From: Vreelandella olivaria
GTDB taxonomy: Bacteria > Pseudomonadota > Gammaproteobacteria > Pseudomonadales > Halomonadaceae
Assembly (NCBI RefSeq): GCF_023507745.1
Contig: NZ_JALPZO010000120.1
Span: forward strand, 1-47,369
DNA: 47,369 bases
Direction: 5' to 3'
Every line of letters starts with the position of its first letter. Within the stretch, counting starts at the first letter, position 1. The notes beneath the pieces were generated by a model. That model worked only from the letters and a program-made list of their open reading frames with translations. It did not search any database and was not told the origin of the DNA. The translations under genes and the position numbers were made by a program. Positions 12,217 to 20,892 of this stretch are shown here, piece by piece.

Positions 12217-12570
12217 TTAAGCTCCCCACAGAATTTGAATGCCCCACACCAGATATACGAAGATGGCCAGAATAATCAGCGTCTGGGCACCTACGCGCAG
12301 GCGGGTGGACTTGAGATAATCGGTGGTGACAGTCCACAAACCGATCCAGGCATGCGCTGCAATGGAAATAAATGCCAGCAGCGAGAAAATACGCATCCAG
12401 GTCTGGCTAAACAGTCCACTCCAGGCGTAGTAATCCAGGTTTGGATTGAACAGCAAATAAGCAACGATGAAAATCGTATAAAGTGCCAGAATCACCGCAG
12501 AAACACGCTGCATCAGCCAGTCAGACAGCCCGCTACGACCAAAGCTAGTAATATTGGTTACCATACCCAA
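12217..12570 (-). CDS. sdhD: Succinate dehydrogenase membrane anchor subunit
   Basis: This is a 117-residue hydrophobic protein with three predicted membrane segments, roughly residues 22-43, 55-76 and 92-113. The motif S-D-W-L-M-Q-R-V-S-A-V near the N-terminus is typical of SdhD and contributes to quinone and haem binding with SdhC. Its start lies 13 bases inside the 3' end of sdhC, which implies translational coupling. Confidence 0.93.
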   Translation of the reverse strand: MGMVTNITSFGRSGLSDWLMQRVSAVILALYTIFIVAYLLFNPNLDYYAWSGLFSQTWMRIFSLLAFISIAAHAWIGLWTVTTDYLKSTRLRVGAQTLIILAIFVYLVWGIQILWGA

Positions 12571-12947
12571 ACTCCTGCCAGAATGATCAGAACCGCACTG
12601 ATCACGACGGTGATCTGTGCTTTTTTCACGCCACCCTCAAGGGTCACGCCGATATCCGCATCCATCAGCAGGTGTTTGATGCCTGCCACAAAGTGGAATG
12701 CCAAGGCGGACAACAATCCCCAAGCGACAAACTTGGCAAAAAAGTTGTTGGCCAATGCATTGCTGACTGCATCGAAGCCAGCGGGAGACGACAGTGATTT
12801 ACCCAGCGCCCAAAAAGCGAACATCAGGCCAACGAACAGGATGACACCCGTGATACGGTGTGTAATCGACGTTAGCGCCGGAAGTGGGAAATGTATCGTA
12901 GTAAGATCTAAATTTACGGGTCGTTTGCTATTCACGGCGTTATACAC
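12558..12947 (-). CDS. sdhC: Succinate dehydrogenase cytochrome b556 subunit
   Basis: This 129-residue anchor has the family start N-S-K-R-P-V-N-L-D-L and three membrane segments. The motif S-I-T-H-R-I-T-G-V lies near residue 30 and a possible haem-ligand histidine in F-H-F-V-A-G-I-K-H. The chosen start is GTG at 12947. A second in-frame GTG at 12935 is equally possible, because neither has an ideally spaced ribosome site (AGAGAG lies just before the first). It is the first gene of sdhCDAB, divergent from gltA. Confidence 0.93.
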   Translation of the reverse strand: MYNAVNSKRPVNLDLTTIHFPLPALTSITHRITGVILFVGLMFAFWALGKSLSSPAGFDAVSNALANNFFAKFVAWGLLSALAFHFVAGIKHLLMDADIGVTLEGGVKKAQITVVISAVLIILAGVWVW

Positions 12948-13318
12948 ACTCTCTTGGCCCGCTCTGCGACAGGTCGGGCATGGCCCGAGCGGGCAGTGGT
13001 TGCTGGAAGGGGCTCGGCCGTTGCCAAGTCGGGCACGACCACCTACCTGCCGGTCGCGCGCCGTGGATTATAAGAACCTTCGCCCTCGCTGACAAACCGA
13101 ACTCGGGATTAACTCGACCATGGTGCAAGAAAATTGCCATAAACCCGAGTCGATTTTGCGTTGCAGCATGGTTATAGTGACAGGAGTTTGGTGGTTTGAT
13201 AAGCCTATTAACGTTCGTCAACTCTCTGGCACTTCGCTACTATGAACACCAAACCAATCATATACAAAAATTATTCACATAAAAACACTTGTACAACCAA
13301 ACCTAGCGCTTAGGCTAA
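12948..13318. promoter_or_regulatory. Divergent sdhC-gltA control region
   Basis: About 370 bases separate sdhC from the gltA promoter. The sdhC-proximal part (12960-13085) is very GC-rich; the rest is AT-richer. A leftward TTGTAC / TAATTT pair with 17 bases between can be read near 13265-13300, but it is weak and I do not assign it firmly. No gene was found here. Joint control of citrate synthase and succinate dehydrogenase from this region is inferred from the layout. Confidence 0.4.
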
Positions 13319-13346
13319 TTGACAAAATGTTGCACACTTCTATAGT
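13319..13346 (+). promoter_or_regulatory. Sigma-70 promoter of gltA
   Basis: A perfect -35 box TTGACA (13319-13324), a 16-base spacer and the -10 box TATAGT (13341-13346) give a transcript with a leader of about 70 bases before the gltA start. Confidence 0.75.
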
Positions 13347-13422
13347 GGGCAAGCCTTTTCGCCGGCGCGGTATGCGAAACACCGACTTTAACGTCCCAAA
13401 CCGAATTCGAAAGGAGGCCAGC

Positions 13423-14709
13423 ATGGCTGACAGGAAAGCGACATTGACGGTAGACGGTCTAGACAAAACGATCGAACTACCCATGTATTCCGGCACACTT
13501 GGCCCCGACGTCATCGACGTACGCAGCTTGGGTGCTGAAGGCCTGTTTACCTACGACCCCGGCTTTATGGCCACCTCTTCCTGCCAATCCGCCATCACTT
13601 ATATTGATGGCGGCAAGGGCGTACTGCTGCACCGCGGCTACCCCATTGAACAACTGGCCAAAGAGTCTAATTTTGTCGAAGTGTGCTACACCTTGCTATT
13701 CGGTGAGCTGCCTAATGACAAGCAATACGCCGATTTCGAATCGCGGATTCGTAATCACACCATGGTTCACGACCAGATTAACAATTTCTTCAAAGGGTTC
13801 CGTCGTGACGCGCACCCGATGTCGATTCTGTGCGGTGTTGTCGGTGGGCTTGCAGCCTTCTACCACGATCATATGGACATCACCCAGGAAGAAGATCGTG
13901 TTATCAGCGCTATTCGCCTGATTGCCAAAATGCCCACGCTGGCAGCGATGTCGCATAAATATAATGTCGGCCAGCCGTTTAACTATCCGCGCAATGACCT
14001 GAGCTATGCAGAGAACTTCCTCTACATGATGTTCAGTAATCCGTGTGAAGAGTACGAAATCAACCCTGTTTACGCGAAAGCCATGGACCGCATTTTCATG
14101 CTACACGCGGACCACGAACAGAACGCCTCCACCTCTACAGTGCGTCTGGCTGGCTCCACCGGCGCCAACCCCTTCGCCTGTATTAGTGCCGGTATCGCTG
14201 CTCTATGGGGTCCGGCCCATGGCGGCGCGAACGAAGCTGTTCTGAATATGCTTGATGAAATCGGTGACGATTCTGAGGAAAATATTCAGCGCTTTGTCGA
14301 TAAGGCAAAGGATAAAGAAGATCCGTTCAAGCTGATGGGCTTTGGTCACCGTGTTTATCGCAACTTTGACCCTCGCGCCAAAGTGATGAAAGAGACCTGC
14401 GATGAGGTGCTCGCCGAGCTTGGCATGGCTGATGATCCACAGCTCAAAATTGCCAAACGCCTTGAGCAGATAGCCTTGGAAGACGAGTACTTCATCGAAC
14501 GCAAGCTCTACCCGAACGTCGACTTCTACTCTGGCATCATCCTCAAAGCCATGGGCATTCCCACCAATATGTTTACCGTCATCTTTGCGGTATCACGCAC
14601 CATTGGCTGGATCTCTCACTGGCACGAAATGCTCAGCGAAAGCTATAAGATTGGCCGCCCGCGTCAACTCTATATCGGCCATGACCAGCGCGATTACCCC
14701 AAAAAATAA
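13423..14709 (+). CDS. gltA: Citrate synthase (type II)
   Basis: The 428-residue enzyme condenses oxaloacetate and acetyl-CoA, the entry step of the TCA cycle. The ATG at 13423 is chosen because AAGGAGG lies six bases before it and it gives the usual N-terminus [12 protein letters not shown]; upstream in-frame ATGs add an unrelated extension. Catalytic blocks visible are [14 protein letters not shown], the [11 protein letters not shown] region and [14 protein letters not shown]. This is the long, NADH-sensitive type of Gram-negative bacteria by family knowledge. It is transcribed alone and ends before two hairpins. Confidence 0.97.
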   Translation: MADRKATLTVDGLDKTIELPMYSGTLGPDVIDVRSLGAEGLFTYDPGFMATSSCQSAITYIDGGKGVLLHRGYPIEQLAKESNFVEVCYTLLFGELPNDKQYADFESRIRNHTMVHDQINNFFKGFRRDAHPMSILCGVVGGLAAFYHDHMDITQEEDRVISAIRLIAKMPTLAAMSHKYNVGQPFNYPRNDLSYAENFLYMMFSNPCEEYEINPVYAKAMDRIFMLHADHEQNASTSTVRLAGSTGANPFACISAGIAALWGPAHGGANEAVLNMLDEIGDDSEENIQRFVDKAKDKEDPFKLMGFGHRVYRNFDPRAKVMKETCDEVLAELGMADDPQLKIAKRLEQIALEDEYFIERKLYPNVDFYSGIILKAMGIPTNMFTVIFAVSRTIGWISHWHEMLSESYKIGRPRQLYIGHDQRDYPKK

Positions 14710-14745
14710 ATTTCAGCTTACGCGCTTATTGATTGGATGACACAA

Positions 14746-14764
14746 GGCCACCCCAGTGGTGGCC
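14746..14764 (+). other. Hairpin after gltA
   Basis: A 7-bp stem GGCCACC / GGTGGCC with a five-base loop lies 37 bases after the gltA stop. It has no T-run and precedes the true terminator. Confidence 0.5.
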
Positions 14765-14780
14765 ACAGACTGCTGACGAG

Positions 14781-14801
14781 CCCCACATTTTGTGGGGTTT
14801 T
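14781..14801 (+). terminator. Terminator of gltA
   Basis: A perfect 7-bp stem CCCCACA / TGTGGGG with a TTT loop is followed by TTTT. Confidence 0.85.
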
Positions 14802-15384
14802 GTCGTTGCAAAGCAGTGATAGGCGCGATGAGGGCACGCTGGACTGAATAGGTATAAGGAGGGTCAATATAACTCCAAAGAGGCCACAGAGCCGAATTAC
14901 CACCTAGTAGACGACTCATCCCTGCTGTATGGGTGACCATCTCCGCTACAGATGACAGCTCATAGGCCGGCTACCATTGGGATACATTTTCTCTGTTTAA
15001 ATGACTTCGAAAACCTGAATAGCGCTTGACTTTCCCCCACTACCAGCCTGAAAAAGGTTTTCCACACTATCTGTGGATAACCCTGTTTACAACCATTAGA
15101 AAACGTCTCGAAATCGCCATGAACAGTGACTCAGTCTTAAATTGGTCATTTTTTGATCTAACGCAACTTATTGTTTTAATTGAAATTATTTTAAATGACT
15201 GATTTTTTGGGTAAACACTGGAGAGTTGTACACACCCCTCATAACAAAGAAACAAAAGTGGACAAGTCAAGCACAAAATCACTCAAAAAAGTGACTCAAA
15301 AGGGGTAAATGGCCTGACAACAGACAGGAGCTGCCACCCAACTGCCAAGAGCAGTCTGGCATATAAGATAGGAGCAATCTAAGG
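14802..15384. other. Gene-free stretch with AT-rich core
   Basis: No credible gene lies between the gltA terminator and the tRNA genes. A 71-codon frame on the minus strand at 15067-15282 has no ribosome site or recognisable product. The part at 15130-15290 is strongly AT-rich, with runs such as TTATTTTAAAT, unlike the surrounding GC-rich genome. Two DnaA-box-like sequences lie just before it (see the separate entry). Confidence 0.5.
15058..15080. promoter_or_regulatory. Pair of inverted DnaA-box-like sites
   Basis: TTTTCCACA on the plus strand (15058-15066) faces a perfect E. coli-type box TTATCCACA on the minus strand (15072-15080), separated by five bases. DnaA boxes bind the replication initiator. 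A cluster of only two could titrate DnaA, control a nearby gene or be chance. There is no origin-type gene context here. Confidence 0.4.
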
Positions 15385-15460
15385 TGGCGTCCCATAGGGG
15401 GTTCGAACCCCTGTTCCCGCCGTGAAAGGGCGGTGTCCTGGACCACTAGACGAATGGGAC
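15385..15460 (-). tRNA. tRNA-Glu (anticodon UUC)
   Basis: The 76-base minus-strand sequence folds as a cloverleaf. The acceptor GTCCCAT pairs with ATGGGAC, the CTTTCAC anticodon loop gives UUC, the GTTCGAA T-loop is present and the CCA end is encoded. It lies next to tRNA-Ala and downstream of gltX, which charges this tRNA. Confidence 0.97.
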
Positions 15461-15496
15461 GTATCTGATTAGAGCAATAACGTACGAGGCCGTTAT

Positions 15497-15572
15497 TGGT
15501 GGAGCCTAGCGGGATCGAACCGCTGACCTCAACACTGCCAGTGTTGCGCTCTCCCAGCTGAGCTAAGGCCCC
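15497..15572 (-). tRNA. tRNA-Ala (anticodon GGC)
   Basis: The 76-base minus-strand sequence has acceptor GGGGCCT pairing with AGGCTCC, a D-arm with CAGCTGGGAG, an anticodon loop with GGC, a T-loop GTTCGATC and an encoded CCA. It is 36 bases upstream of tRNA-Glu in the same transcript direction. Confidence 0.97.
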
Positions 15573-15690
15573 ACATGTCGCGAAGACGGAACGTATACTA
15601 CTGATTACGCTTACCTTCGTCAACCCTCTTCTCTATGTGAAACGCCAACCCCTGGCGACTATCTGCGGTTGGCGTTTCGGTTACAACGAC

Positions 15691-17169
15691 CTATAACGCA
15701 CGATACTCTTTTTCAAAGCGCTTCGCTTGTTTCTTGGAAACACCGCCCAGCACCTCAATGGCATTGCGAAGACGCGCCCGCGTCACATCTGATCCTAAAA
15801 TAGCCATGGCATCCATTACCGAGGTGCTTGATGCACTCCCCGTGATAGCAATGAAAACGGGCGCCAGAAATACTTTCATTTTAAGCTCAAAGTGCTCTGC
15901 AAGCGCTTTTACCTCTGCTAGCAGTGCCTCTTTATGCCATGCAGGCACAGCCTCAAAACGCCATACCAGAAACTGGAATAGCTTCACCAGCTCTTCTTTC
16001 TCCAGTTTTACAGCGTCAAAATCACTTTCCGTGATCGCAGGTAATCCGGAGAAGAAGTGTCCGGCCAGGGGAACCACTTGCGATAGAGTTTCAACTCGCG
16101 GACGCACCTGGGGAAGAATCTGCTTCACATAGGCATCGTTAAATGCCCACTCACACAATGCTTGCAGCAGAGCGTCATCGTCAAGATCTTCACGAATATA
16201 AACACCGTTCAACCAAGTGAGTTTTTCCAGATCAAACACCGGCCCCCCCAGCGATACACGCTGAATATCAAACTCAGCCATCATATCTGATAGGCTAAAT
16301 TTCTCCCGCTCATCGGGCATTGACCACCCCATGCGACCTAAATAGTTGGTCACAGCCTGGGGCAAAAAACCCATTCGACGGTAGTAATTGATTGATGTAG
16401 GATTTTTACGCTTCGAAAGCTTGGATTTATCGGGGTTACGCAGCAGCGGCATATGGCATAGCTGCGGCATTTCCCAGCCAAAGTACTCATAAAGCAGTTG
16501 GTGCTTGGGTGCAGAGTTAATCCACTCTTCACCCCGTAACACATGGGTAATGCCCATTAAGTGATCATCAACCACATTCGCCAGATGGTATGTGGGCATG
16601 CCGTCGGATTTCATAAGGATTTGTGCGTCTACCTGCGCCCAATCCACCTCAATAGTGCCGCGCAGCATATCGCTTACCACGCATACACCATCGCTGGGTA
16701 CGTTCATACGTACGACATAGGGCCACCCTTCCTGCTCACGGCGCGCGTGCTCGGCCGCATCCAGAGCCAGATCCGCAGGCTTTAACGCTAAATGCATGCC
16801 GGCAGCTTTGCGTGACTCGCGCAACTCATCCAGTTCCTCGCTAGTGCGGTAACACTTAAACGCATACCCACTATCCAGCAACTGCTGCGCATACTGAGCG
16901 TAAATATCGCCACGCTCGCTTTGGCGGTAGGGGCCGTGAGGACCACCTACATCAGGACCTTCATCCCACTCAAGCCCCAGCCAACGCAGCGAGTCCAGAA
17001 TCATCTGCTCTGACTCAGGTGTAGAACGCACCCGATCGGTATCTTCAATGCGCAGAATGAACTGCCCACCATGCTGACGTGCGAAGCAAAGATTAAACAG
17101 CGCAATGTAGGCGGTACCTACATGGGGATCACCCGTTGGAGAAGGTGCGATACGAGTACGTACGGTCAT
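15691..17169 (-). CDS. gltX: Glutamyl-tRNA synthetase
   Basis: This 492-residue class I synthetase charges tRNA-Glu. The HIGH-type motif appears as [11 protein letters not shown] at residues 9-19, and the KMSKS-type loop as K-L-S-K-R-K near residue 250. The ATG at 17169 is preferred: AAAGGA lies about seven bases upstream, and the TTG just before it would add one residue. The gene is directly upstream of tRNA-Ala and tRNA-Glu on the same strand, so enzyme and substrate tRNA may share a transcript. Confidence 0.97.
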   Translation of the reverse strand: MTVRTRIAPSPTGDPHVGTAYIALFNLCFARQHGGQFILRIEDTDRVRSTPESEQMILDSLRWLGLEWDEGPDVGGPHGPYRQSERGDIYAQYAQQLLDSGYAFKCYRTSEELDELRESRKAAGMHLALKPADLALDAAEHARREQEGWPYVVRMNVPSDGVCVVSDMLRGTIEVDWAQVDAQILMKSDGMPTYHLANVVDDHLMGITHVLRGEEWINSAPKHQLLYEYFGWEMPQLCHMPLLRNPDKSKLSKRKNPTSINYYRRMGFLPQAVTNYLGRMGWSMPDEREKFSLSDMMAEFDIQRVSLGGPVFDLEKLTWLNGVYIREDLDDDALLQALCEWAFNDAYVKQILPQVRPRVETLSQVVPLAGHFFSGLPAITESDFDAVKLEKEELVKLFQFLVWRFEAVPAWHKEALLAEVKALAEHFELKMKVFLAPVFIAITGSASSTSVMDAMAILGSDVTRARLRNAIEVLGGVSKKQAKRFEKEYRAL

Positions 17170-17201
17170 CAAAATATCCTTTTGCCATTAAGCGTGGCGC
17201 C

Positions 17202-17207
17202 ATTATA
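17202..17207 (-). promoter_or_regulatory. Probable -10 box for gltX
   Basis: A perfect TATAAT reads leftward 33 bases before the gltX start. No convincing -35 box was found at 16-18 bases. The rest of the 17173-17455 gap holds no gene. Confidence 0.45.
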
Positions 17208-17455
17208 CGCACCCAACGTCCAACCAACAGCACCGATCAGGGAACGAGTTTGCCTTAAAAGCGTCAGACCGAATGCTTAACGGTTATAGATGGGAAGATG
17301 CGCGTTAAAGCACAATCGCTTAGTATGGCGCAGTACCTATGATTCGTGTTCATGTCTGAAAATGCGTCGCACTATTTTCAGTATGTTCAGAGCGCCACCT
17401 GATGCGGTGGAAGTACATTCAACGAGCTTGTTTGGCTCATCGACAGGAAAATGAA

Positions 17456-17980
17456 ATGGAATCGCTAGGCTCACGTATCAAGCAACTGCGGCTTAGGGCC
17501 AAGCTCAATAAAGCTGCCCTTGCACGTAAAGTTGGCGTGTCAGATGTCACCATTTCTTACTGGGAGTCTGGGGCGATCAAACAGATCGGCCATGAGCGGT
17601 TAGTTGCGCTCGCCGATGCCCTTGATTGCTCATTAGCTACCCTTTTGGAAGGTGACAGCGCGCCACAACTTTTAACACTGACCCACACCGGTCCTCTCCC
17701 CTGGGAACAGGTGCAGGCAACGACGATTACGGTACCGCACCATCTGCCGTTACAAATCGATTGGAAAGCACCCTGTGTTATGGCAACACCCGGTAAAGAG
17801 ACGGATTTCTCGCCGGTTGGTGCAGGTGACCTTTTGCTGCTAGGCCCTACGCATGTGTTTCACAAAGCAGGGCATTACTTAGTTCAGCGTGAAGACCGTT
17901 TTGTTATTGAGCACTTTACCAAAGCGCCCAGTGACACGACTATCCATGCTGTTCTGCTAGCTCATTGGTGCCCTGCCTAA
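17456..17980 (+). CDS. XRE-family regulator with LexA/S24-like C-terminal half
   Basis: This is a 174-residue protein. The ATG at 17456 is chosen because AGGA lies six bases upstream; an earlier ATG adds an unrelated extension. Residues 1-60 form a Cro/cI-type helix-turn-helix (G-S-R-I-K-Q-L-R, then L-A-R-K-V-G-V-S-D-V-T-I-S-Y-W-E-S-G). The C-terminal half is beta-rich and resembles the S24 fold (G-A-G-D-L-L-L-L-G, H-Y-L-V-Q-R-E-D-R). I see no clear Ser-Lys cleavage pair, so self-cleavage is doubtful. Its target is unknown. It lies alone between gltX (divergent) and a lipoprotein gene (convergent). A phage-repressor ancestry is possible. Confidence 0.8.
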   Translation: MESLGSRIKQLRLRAKLNKAALARKVGVSDVTISYWESGAIKQIGHERLVALADALDCSLATLLEGDSAPQLLTLTHTGPLPWEQVQATTITVPHHLPLQIDWKAPCVMATPGKETDFSPVGAGDLLLLGPTHVFHKAGHYLVQREDRFVIEHFTKAPSDTTIHAVLLAHWCPA

Positions 17981-18003
17981 AGCATCTTATCTCCCCAACA
18001 TCC

Positions 18004-18588
18004 TTAATTGTCCTCAACTACGTCCACCTGGTCACGTGTGCGTCTTGGTTCACTGCCAACCAAGAAGCGGCGTGAGTAGGTGGCAACCTGCCCCAAGCCA
18101 TGGCGGGACTGAGTCACCAACTCCCCCGTCAGGTGTTCCCCTTGAGACCCTATGCGCTCTTGCACAGCGTTTGGCTGGACACTGGCTTCAGAAAGCTGAA
18201 CGCGAACAATATATCCACCGTCAGGCAAGCCACTGCCTGAGCCAAAAGGGCCGGTGCTGAACTGGCCAGACAGCACACTGGTTCTCGACTGCCAGCGGAC
18301 ACTACTCAGCTCTCGCTCAACGATGACCTGAATTCGAGCGCCATCCGGCAGGTTAGTTTCACCTTCAATCATTAACCGACGGTCAGGACGTAACATGGCC
18401 GAAGTGGAAATGACCACCTCTAAAGGCTCGATAACTTCCTCAACATCATCCATGCGCTCCTGGGAGACGGTTTCCTCGCTAACCGTTTCAGACTGCTCAA
18501 CGGGTTGCTCCTCCTCCTGGCCTCCACACCCCGCCAGCAGCAATGTACTTACTAACACTATGCTGATACCACTTACTGTTTTATGCAT
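18004..18588 (-). CDS. Hypothetical lipoprotein
   Basis: This is a 194-residue protein with a signal peptide and the lipobox L-L-L-A-G-C (lipid-modified Cys near residue 21). An acidic, Glu/Val-rich linker (about residues 24-55) follows, as is common for surface or outer-membrane-tethered lipoproteins. The remaining part is beta-rich, with D-G-A-R-I-Q-V-I-V-E-R and G-Y-I-V-R-V-Q-L-S, suggesting a small immunoglobulin-like domain. I do not recognise the family. It converges with the XRE gene and is the last intact chromosomal gene before the dusA remnant. Confidence 0.75.
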   Translation of the reverse strand: MHKTVSGISIVLVSTLLLAGCGGQEEEQPVEQSETVSEETVSQERMDDVEEVIEPLEVVISTSAMLRPDRRLMIEGETNLPDGARIQVIVERELSSVRWQSRTSVLSGQFSTGPFGSGSGLPDGGYIVRVQLSEASVQPNAVQERIGSQGEHLTGELVTQSRHGLGQVATYSRRFLVGSEPRRTRDQVDVVEDN

Positions 18589-18852
18589 AGAAACTCCTCA
18601 ACAGCGAAACTCAAGCTTACCACCGCATAGCATCCATCACAGTGATTTAGACCTCGTAAAATGCTCATCACAGCCACAGATGCGGAAATGACAGCAATTT
18701 GTTACTCTTCTCACACTCATGGAGGTTCGCCTGCTTCAACCATTCCGGGGAAATATCGAACCGGTATCATGGATTGAAGTTAGTGATACTGGCTGTCTCC
18801 CATGCCCCACGTATCTATCGAGTGGCATTAGCCCCTTTCTACGCAGTCTAAA

Positions 18853-18954
18853 ATGACATATCACACTGAAAAAGTTAGCCCAACGTATGCCAACCAGGCA
18901 CGCTTATTCTCCGTCGCCCCCATGATGGATGGGACCACAAGACCAGTAAAATAG
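18853..18954 (+). pseudogene. dusA: dusA 5' fragment at the element's left junction
   Basis: A 33-codon frame starts MTYHTEKV and continues A-R-L-F-S-V-A-P-M-M-D, the conserved N-terminus of tRNA-dihydrouridine synthase A (normally followed by W-T-D-R). Here the similarity ends at G-T, with Gly in place of Trp, and a stop follows six codons later. The 5' end of dusA is an established insertion site for prophages and islands (the dusA-integrase family). I infer that this is the chromosomal 5' remnant left by integration, and that an intact dusA with an element-supplied 5' end lies beyond the right edge of the window. Confidence 0.75.
18913..18934. other. Probable attachment-site core (attL) in dusA
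   Basis: The bases encoding V-A-P-M-M-D-G-T are where dusA similarity stops and element DNA begins. No second copy was found in the window, so the right junction must lie outside it. The exact crossover point is inferred. Confidence 0.5.
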
Positions 18955-18989
18955 GGCTTTCTGGCTAGCTTGGTACACTGGTGGTGCAC

Positions 18990-19697
18990 TTAGTGACCTC
19001 TAAACCTTTCCTCCATTACCATGACAACACCAGGGAAAACTCTACGGGTAAATTCATTAATGTATCGGTAGCCATCAGCAGGAAAGTGAAAAGCATACTG
19101 AACTGGCTTCTTACGCAGTTTTTGAAAGTCCTCAATTTCATCTAACCAATTAAGAATTCTCTTTTTTATCTGTTCGCTATTGATTTTATTTGAACCCTCG
19201 TCCCAAACCTCTGAGATCGGAAGATAAGGCACGATAAAAGTTACGGCAAAGCGTCTGTCAGCCTCATAAGAATGTAGGTATCCAGCGTCATCCCAAGCCT
19301 CCTGCAACTTCTCATTAACGTTACTAGTAATATCGTTGACCCTAACCCCGATACCTTGCCAAGATTGCTTAGCCTCTATAGCAAGCGACACCTCTTTATT
19401 ACACACGTACAGATCACAACGCCCTACCCTGTCAGTACGCTCTTCATTTTCCCTGTGGCCACGCTTGGTTGCGCCGAATTCCTCAAGTGCTACCCACCCG
19501 GACTTCCAGGCAGCACCTGCTAATAAACTGATTGATGCTCTTTCGTTATGCCACCAACCATTCTCAACCAGGTCAAAGCTTGAATGCAGTGCTGAGTACT
19601 CATGCTGAGCATCAATCCATGCACGAAGGAGAGCATGCAACTCTTGATCTCCTAGTGATTCAATTTTTTCGATATTTTCTTCTTGAGTAAAAGACAT
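18990..19697 (-). CDS. PD-(D/E)XK-like nuclease, function unknown
   Basis: This is a 235-residue protein with no close family recognised. The strand-turn-strand G-R-C-D-L-Y-V (Asp95) followed by L-A-I-E-A-K (Glu108, Lys110) fits the PD-(D/E)XK nuclease signature, with Glu52 or Glu72/73 as a possible upstream acidic residue. The C-terminal half (about 150-235) is mixed and mentions no known domain to me. AGGA lies seven bases before the ATG. It is the first gene inside the element, between attL and the cos-like block. P2-type phages carry exclusion genes such as old and tin in the corresponding place, so a defence or superinfection role is plausible but unproven. Confidence 0.7.
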   Translation of the reverse strand: MSFTQEENIEKIESLGDQELHALLRAWIDAQHEYSALHSSFDLVENGWWHNERASISLLAGAAWKSGWVALEEFGATKRGHRENEERTDRVGRCDLYVCNKEVSLAIEAKQSWQGIGVRVNDITSNVNEKLQEAWDDAGYLHSYEADRRFAVTFIVPYLPISEVWDEGSNKINSEQIKKRILNWLDEIEDFQKLRKKPVQYAFHFPADGYRYINEFTRRVFPGVVMVMEERFRGH

Positions 19698-20066
19698 TTA
19701 ACATCCTGTGCAAGCAAAAACTAAAAGCATAAGTAACGATCTTTAATATTGAGTAAGTCTGCATGAAAATGCATAAAAATACATACCATTATAACCGCCC
19801 TTCCGCCCAGCATTGGCGCGGCTTGAGGCACTACCGCAGGGGTGCATAAAAACCTCTACATTTAGCGCGCGGGCGGGGCGGGGTGACGATGGCGCGGCGC
19901 GGGTCGCCGCCGGGGTGGGTAGGCGGGCCGTACAGCCGCCACAAGGCGCGTTCTCGGTTCGCGTGAGGTCGGGATAGGGCTATAATTGCGGCGATTACAT
20001 CGAATAATAGAGCTAATAAAAAGGCTAATGCGTATTATTTTAAATTTGTTTCATGTGTGCGCGCAC
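19698..20066. other. Gene-free stretch holding a cos-like GC block
   Basis: No gene is seen here. Two very different halves are present: AT-rich DNA with GCAT-rich repeats near 19760-19790 that should contain the nuclease promoter, and an extremely GC-rich stretch at 19861-19960. AT-rich DNA returns at 19990-20060. Confidence 0.4.
19865..19930. other. Candidate phage cos (packaging) site
   Basis: The core GGGCGGGGCGGGGTGACG (19871-19888) resembles the GGCGAGGCGGGG core of the P2 cos site and sits in a dense GC block. In P2 the cos site lies just beyond the 3' end of gene Q; here only the dam gene intervenes. Position and composition support the call, but the cut site cannot be proven by reading. 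Confidence 0.45.
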
Positions 20067-20087
20067 AAAAAAGCCACCTGAGGCGGC
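20067..20087 (-). terminator. Terminator of the dam-like gene
   Basis: On the minus strand the stem GCCGCC / GGTGGC (one G-U pair) with a three-base loop is followed by six U, 25 bases after the methyltransferase stop codon. Confidence 0.75.
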
Positions 20088-20111
20088 AGCTTATTTAGTC
20101 CTTGGGTTCTA

Positions 20112-20873
20112 TCAGCAGTTCGTGATGATCAGCTCACCGCGTGGCTCGGTTGCCTGTTGGCCAACAGTGTAACGAACTAGGGTGGTGCGGATCGTTAACC
20201 CCGCGAAGGCATCACGCATTTCGGGTGTGTCGTTGACACTGATTACGAACTGCCCCTGACCTGTTCGTACCAGCTCCCCCATGCGGAAGTACTCTTCTAG
20301 CGGGAAGTCGCGGCCATAGCCAGCAGTGCCCCAATACGGTGGGTCGAGGTAGAACAGCGTGCCTTCCCGATCGTAACGCTTGATGCACTCTGCCCAGTCC
20401 AGGTGCTCGACCACTGTACGAGCCAGGCGCAGGTGGGCGGCGCTGAGATCTTCCTCAATGCGTAGCAGGTTCATACGTGGTGGGGACATGGCAGAGGTGC
20501 CAAACGTCTGGCCGCTGACCTTGCCGCCGAAGGCGAGCTTTTGCAGGTAGAAGAAGCGCGCCGCCCGCTGGATATCGGTCAGGTGGCGCGGATCGATCTC
20601 GCGTTGAGTGAGGTACTCTTCCCGGCTGATCAGCCCCCAGCGGAACTGCTTCACCAGCTCATCCGGGTGGTGCTTCACCACGCGGTATAGGTTGACCAGC
20701 TCCCCATGGGCATCGTTGATGACTTCCACTTTGCTGGGGGCTTTCATAAAGAAGAGCGCAGCGCCGCCGCAGAAGGGCTCCACGTAGGCGGTGTGCGGTT
20801 TGAAGAGCTGTAGGATCTGTTTAGCCAAGCGGCGCTTGCCGCCCATCCAGGGCAAAATCGGTCGATTCATCAT
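20112..20873 (-). CDS. Orphan DNA adenine methyltransferase (Dam type)
   Basis: This is a 253-residue D12-class N6-adenine methyltransferase. The AdoMet-binding motif is P-W-M-G-G-K-R-R-L near residues 6-14, followed by V-E-P-F-C-G-G-A-A-L-F, and the catalytic motif is D-P-P-Y-W. The start at 20873 has AGG eight bases upstream; an ATG at 20894 would add seven residues and has no ribosome site. No partner endonuclease is adjacent, so it probably protects phage DNA or marks host DNA. It follows Q on the same strand but has its own AT-rich upstream region and terminator. GATC specificity is likely from the family, not shown. Confidence 0.88.
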   Translation of the reverse strand: MMNRPILPWMGGKRRLAKQILQLFKPHTAYVEPFCGGAALFFMKAPSKVEVINDAHGELVNLYRVVKHHPDELVKQFRWGLISREEYLTQREIDPRHLTDIQRAARFFYLQKLAFGGKVSGQTFGTSAMSPPRMNLLRIEEDLSAAHLRLARTVVEHLDWAECIKRYDREGTLFYLDPPYWGTAGYGRDFPLEEYFRMGELVRTGQGQFVISVNDTPEMRDAFAGLTIRTTLVRYTVGQQATEPRGELIITNC

Positions 20874-20892
20874 CCATGATACCTGTTCAAAC

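Noticed and set aside
15067..15282. 71-codon minus-strand frame in the AT-rich gap
   Set aside because: No ribosome site, no family features, and it covers low-complexity AT-rich DNA.
15058..15290. Chromosomal replication origin
   Set aside because: Only two DnaA-like boxes and none of the usual origin neighbours (dnaA, dnaN, mnmG, rpmH) are present.
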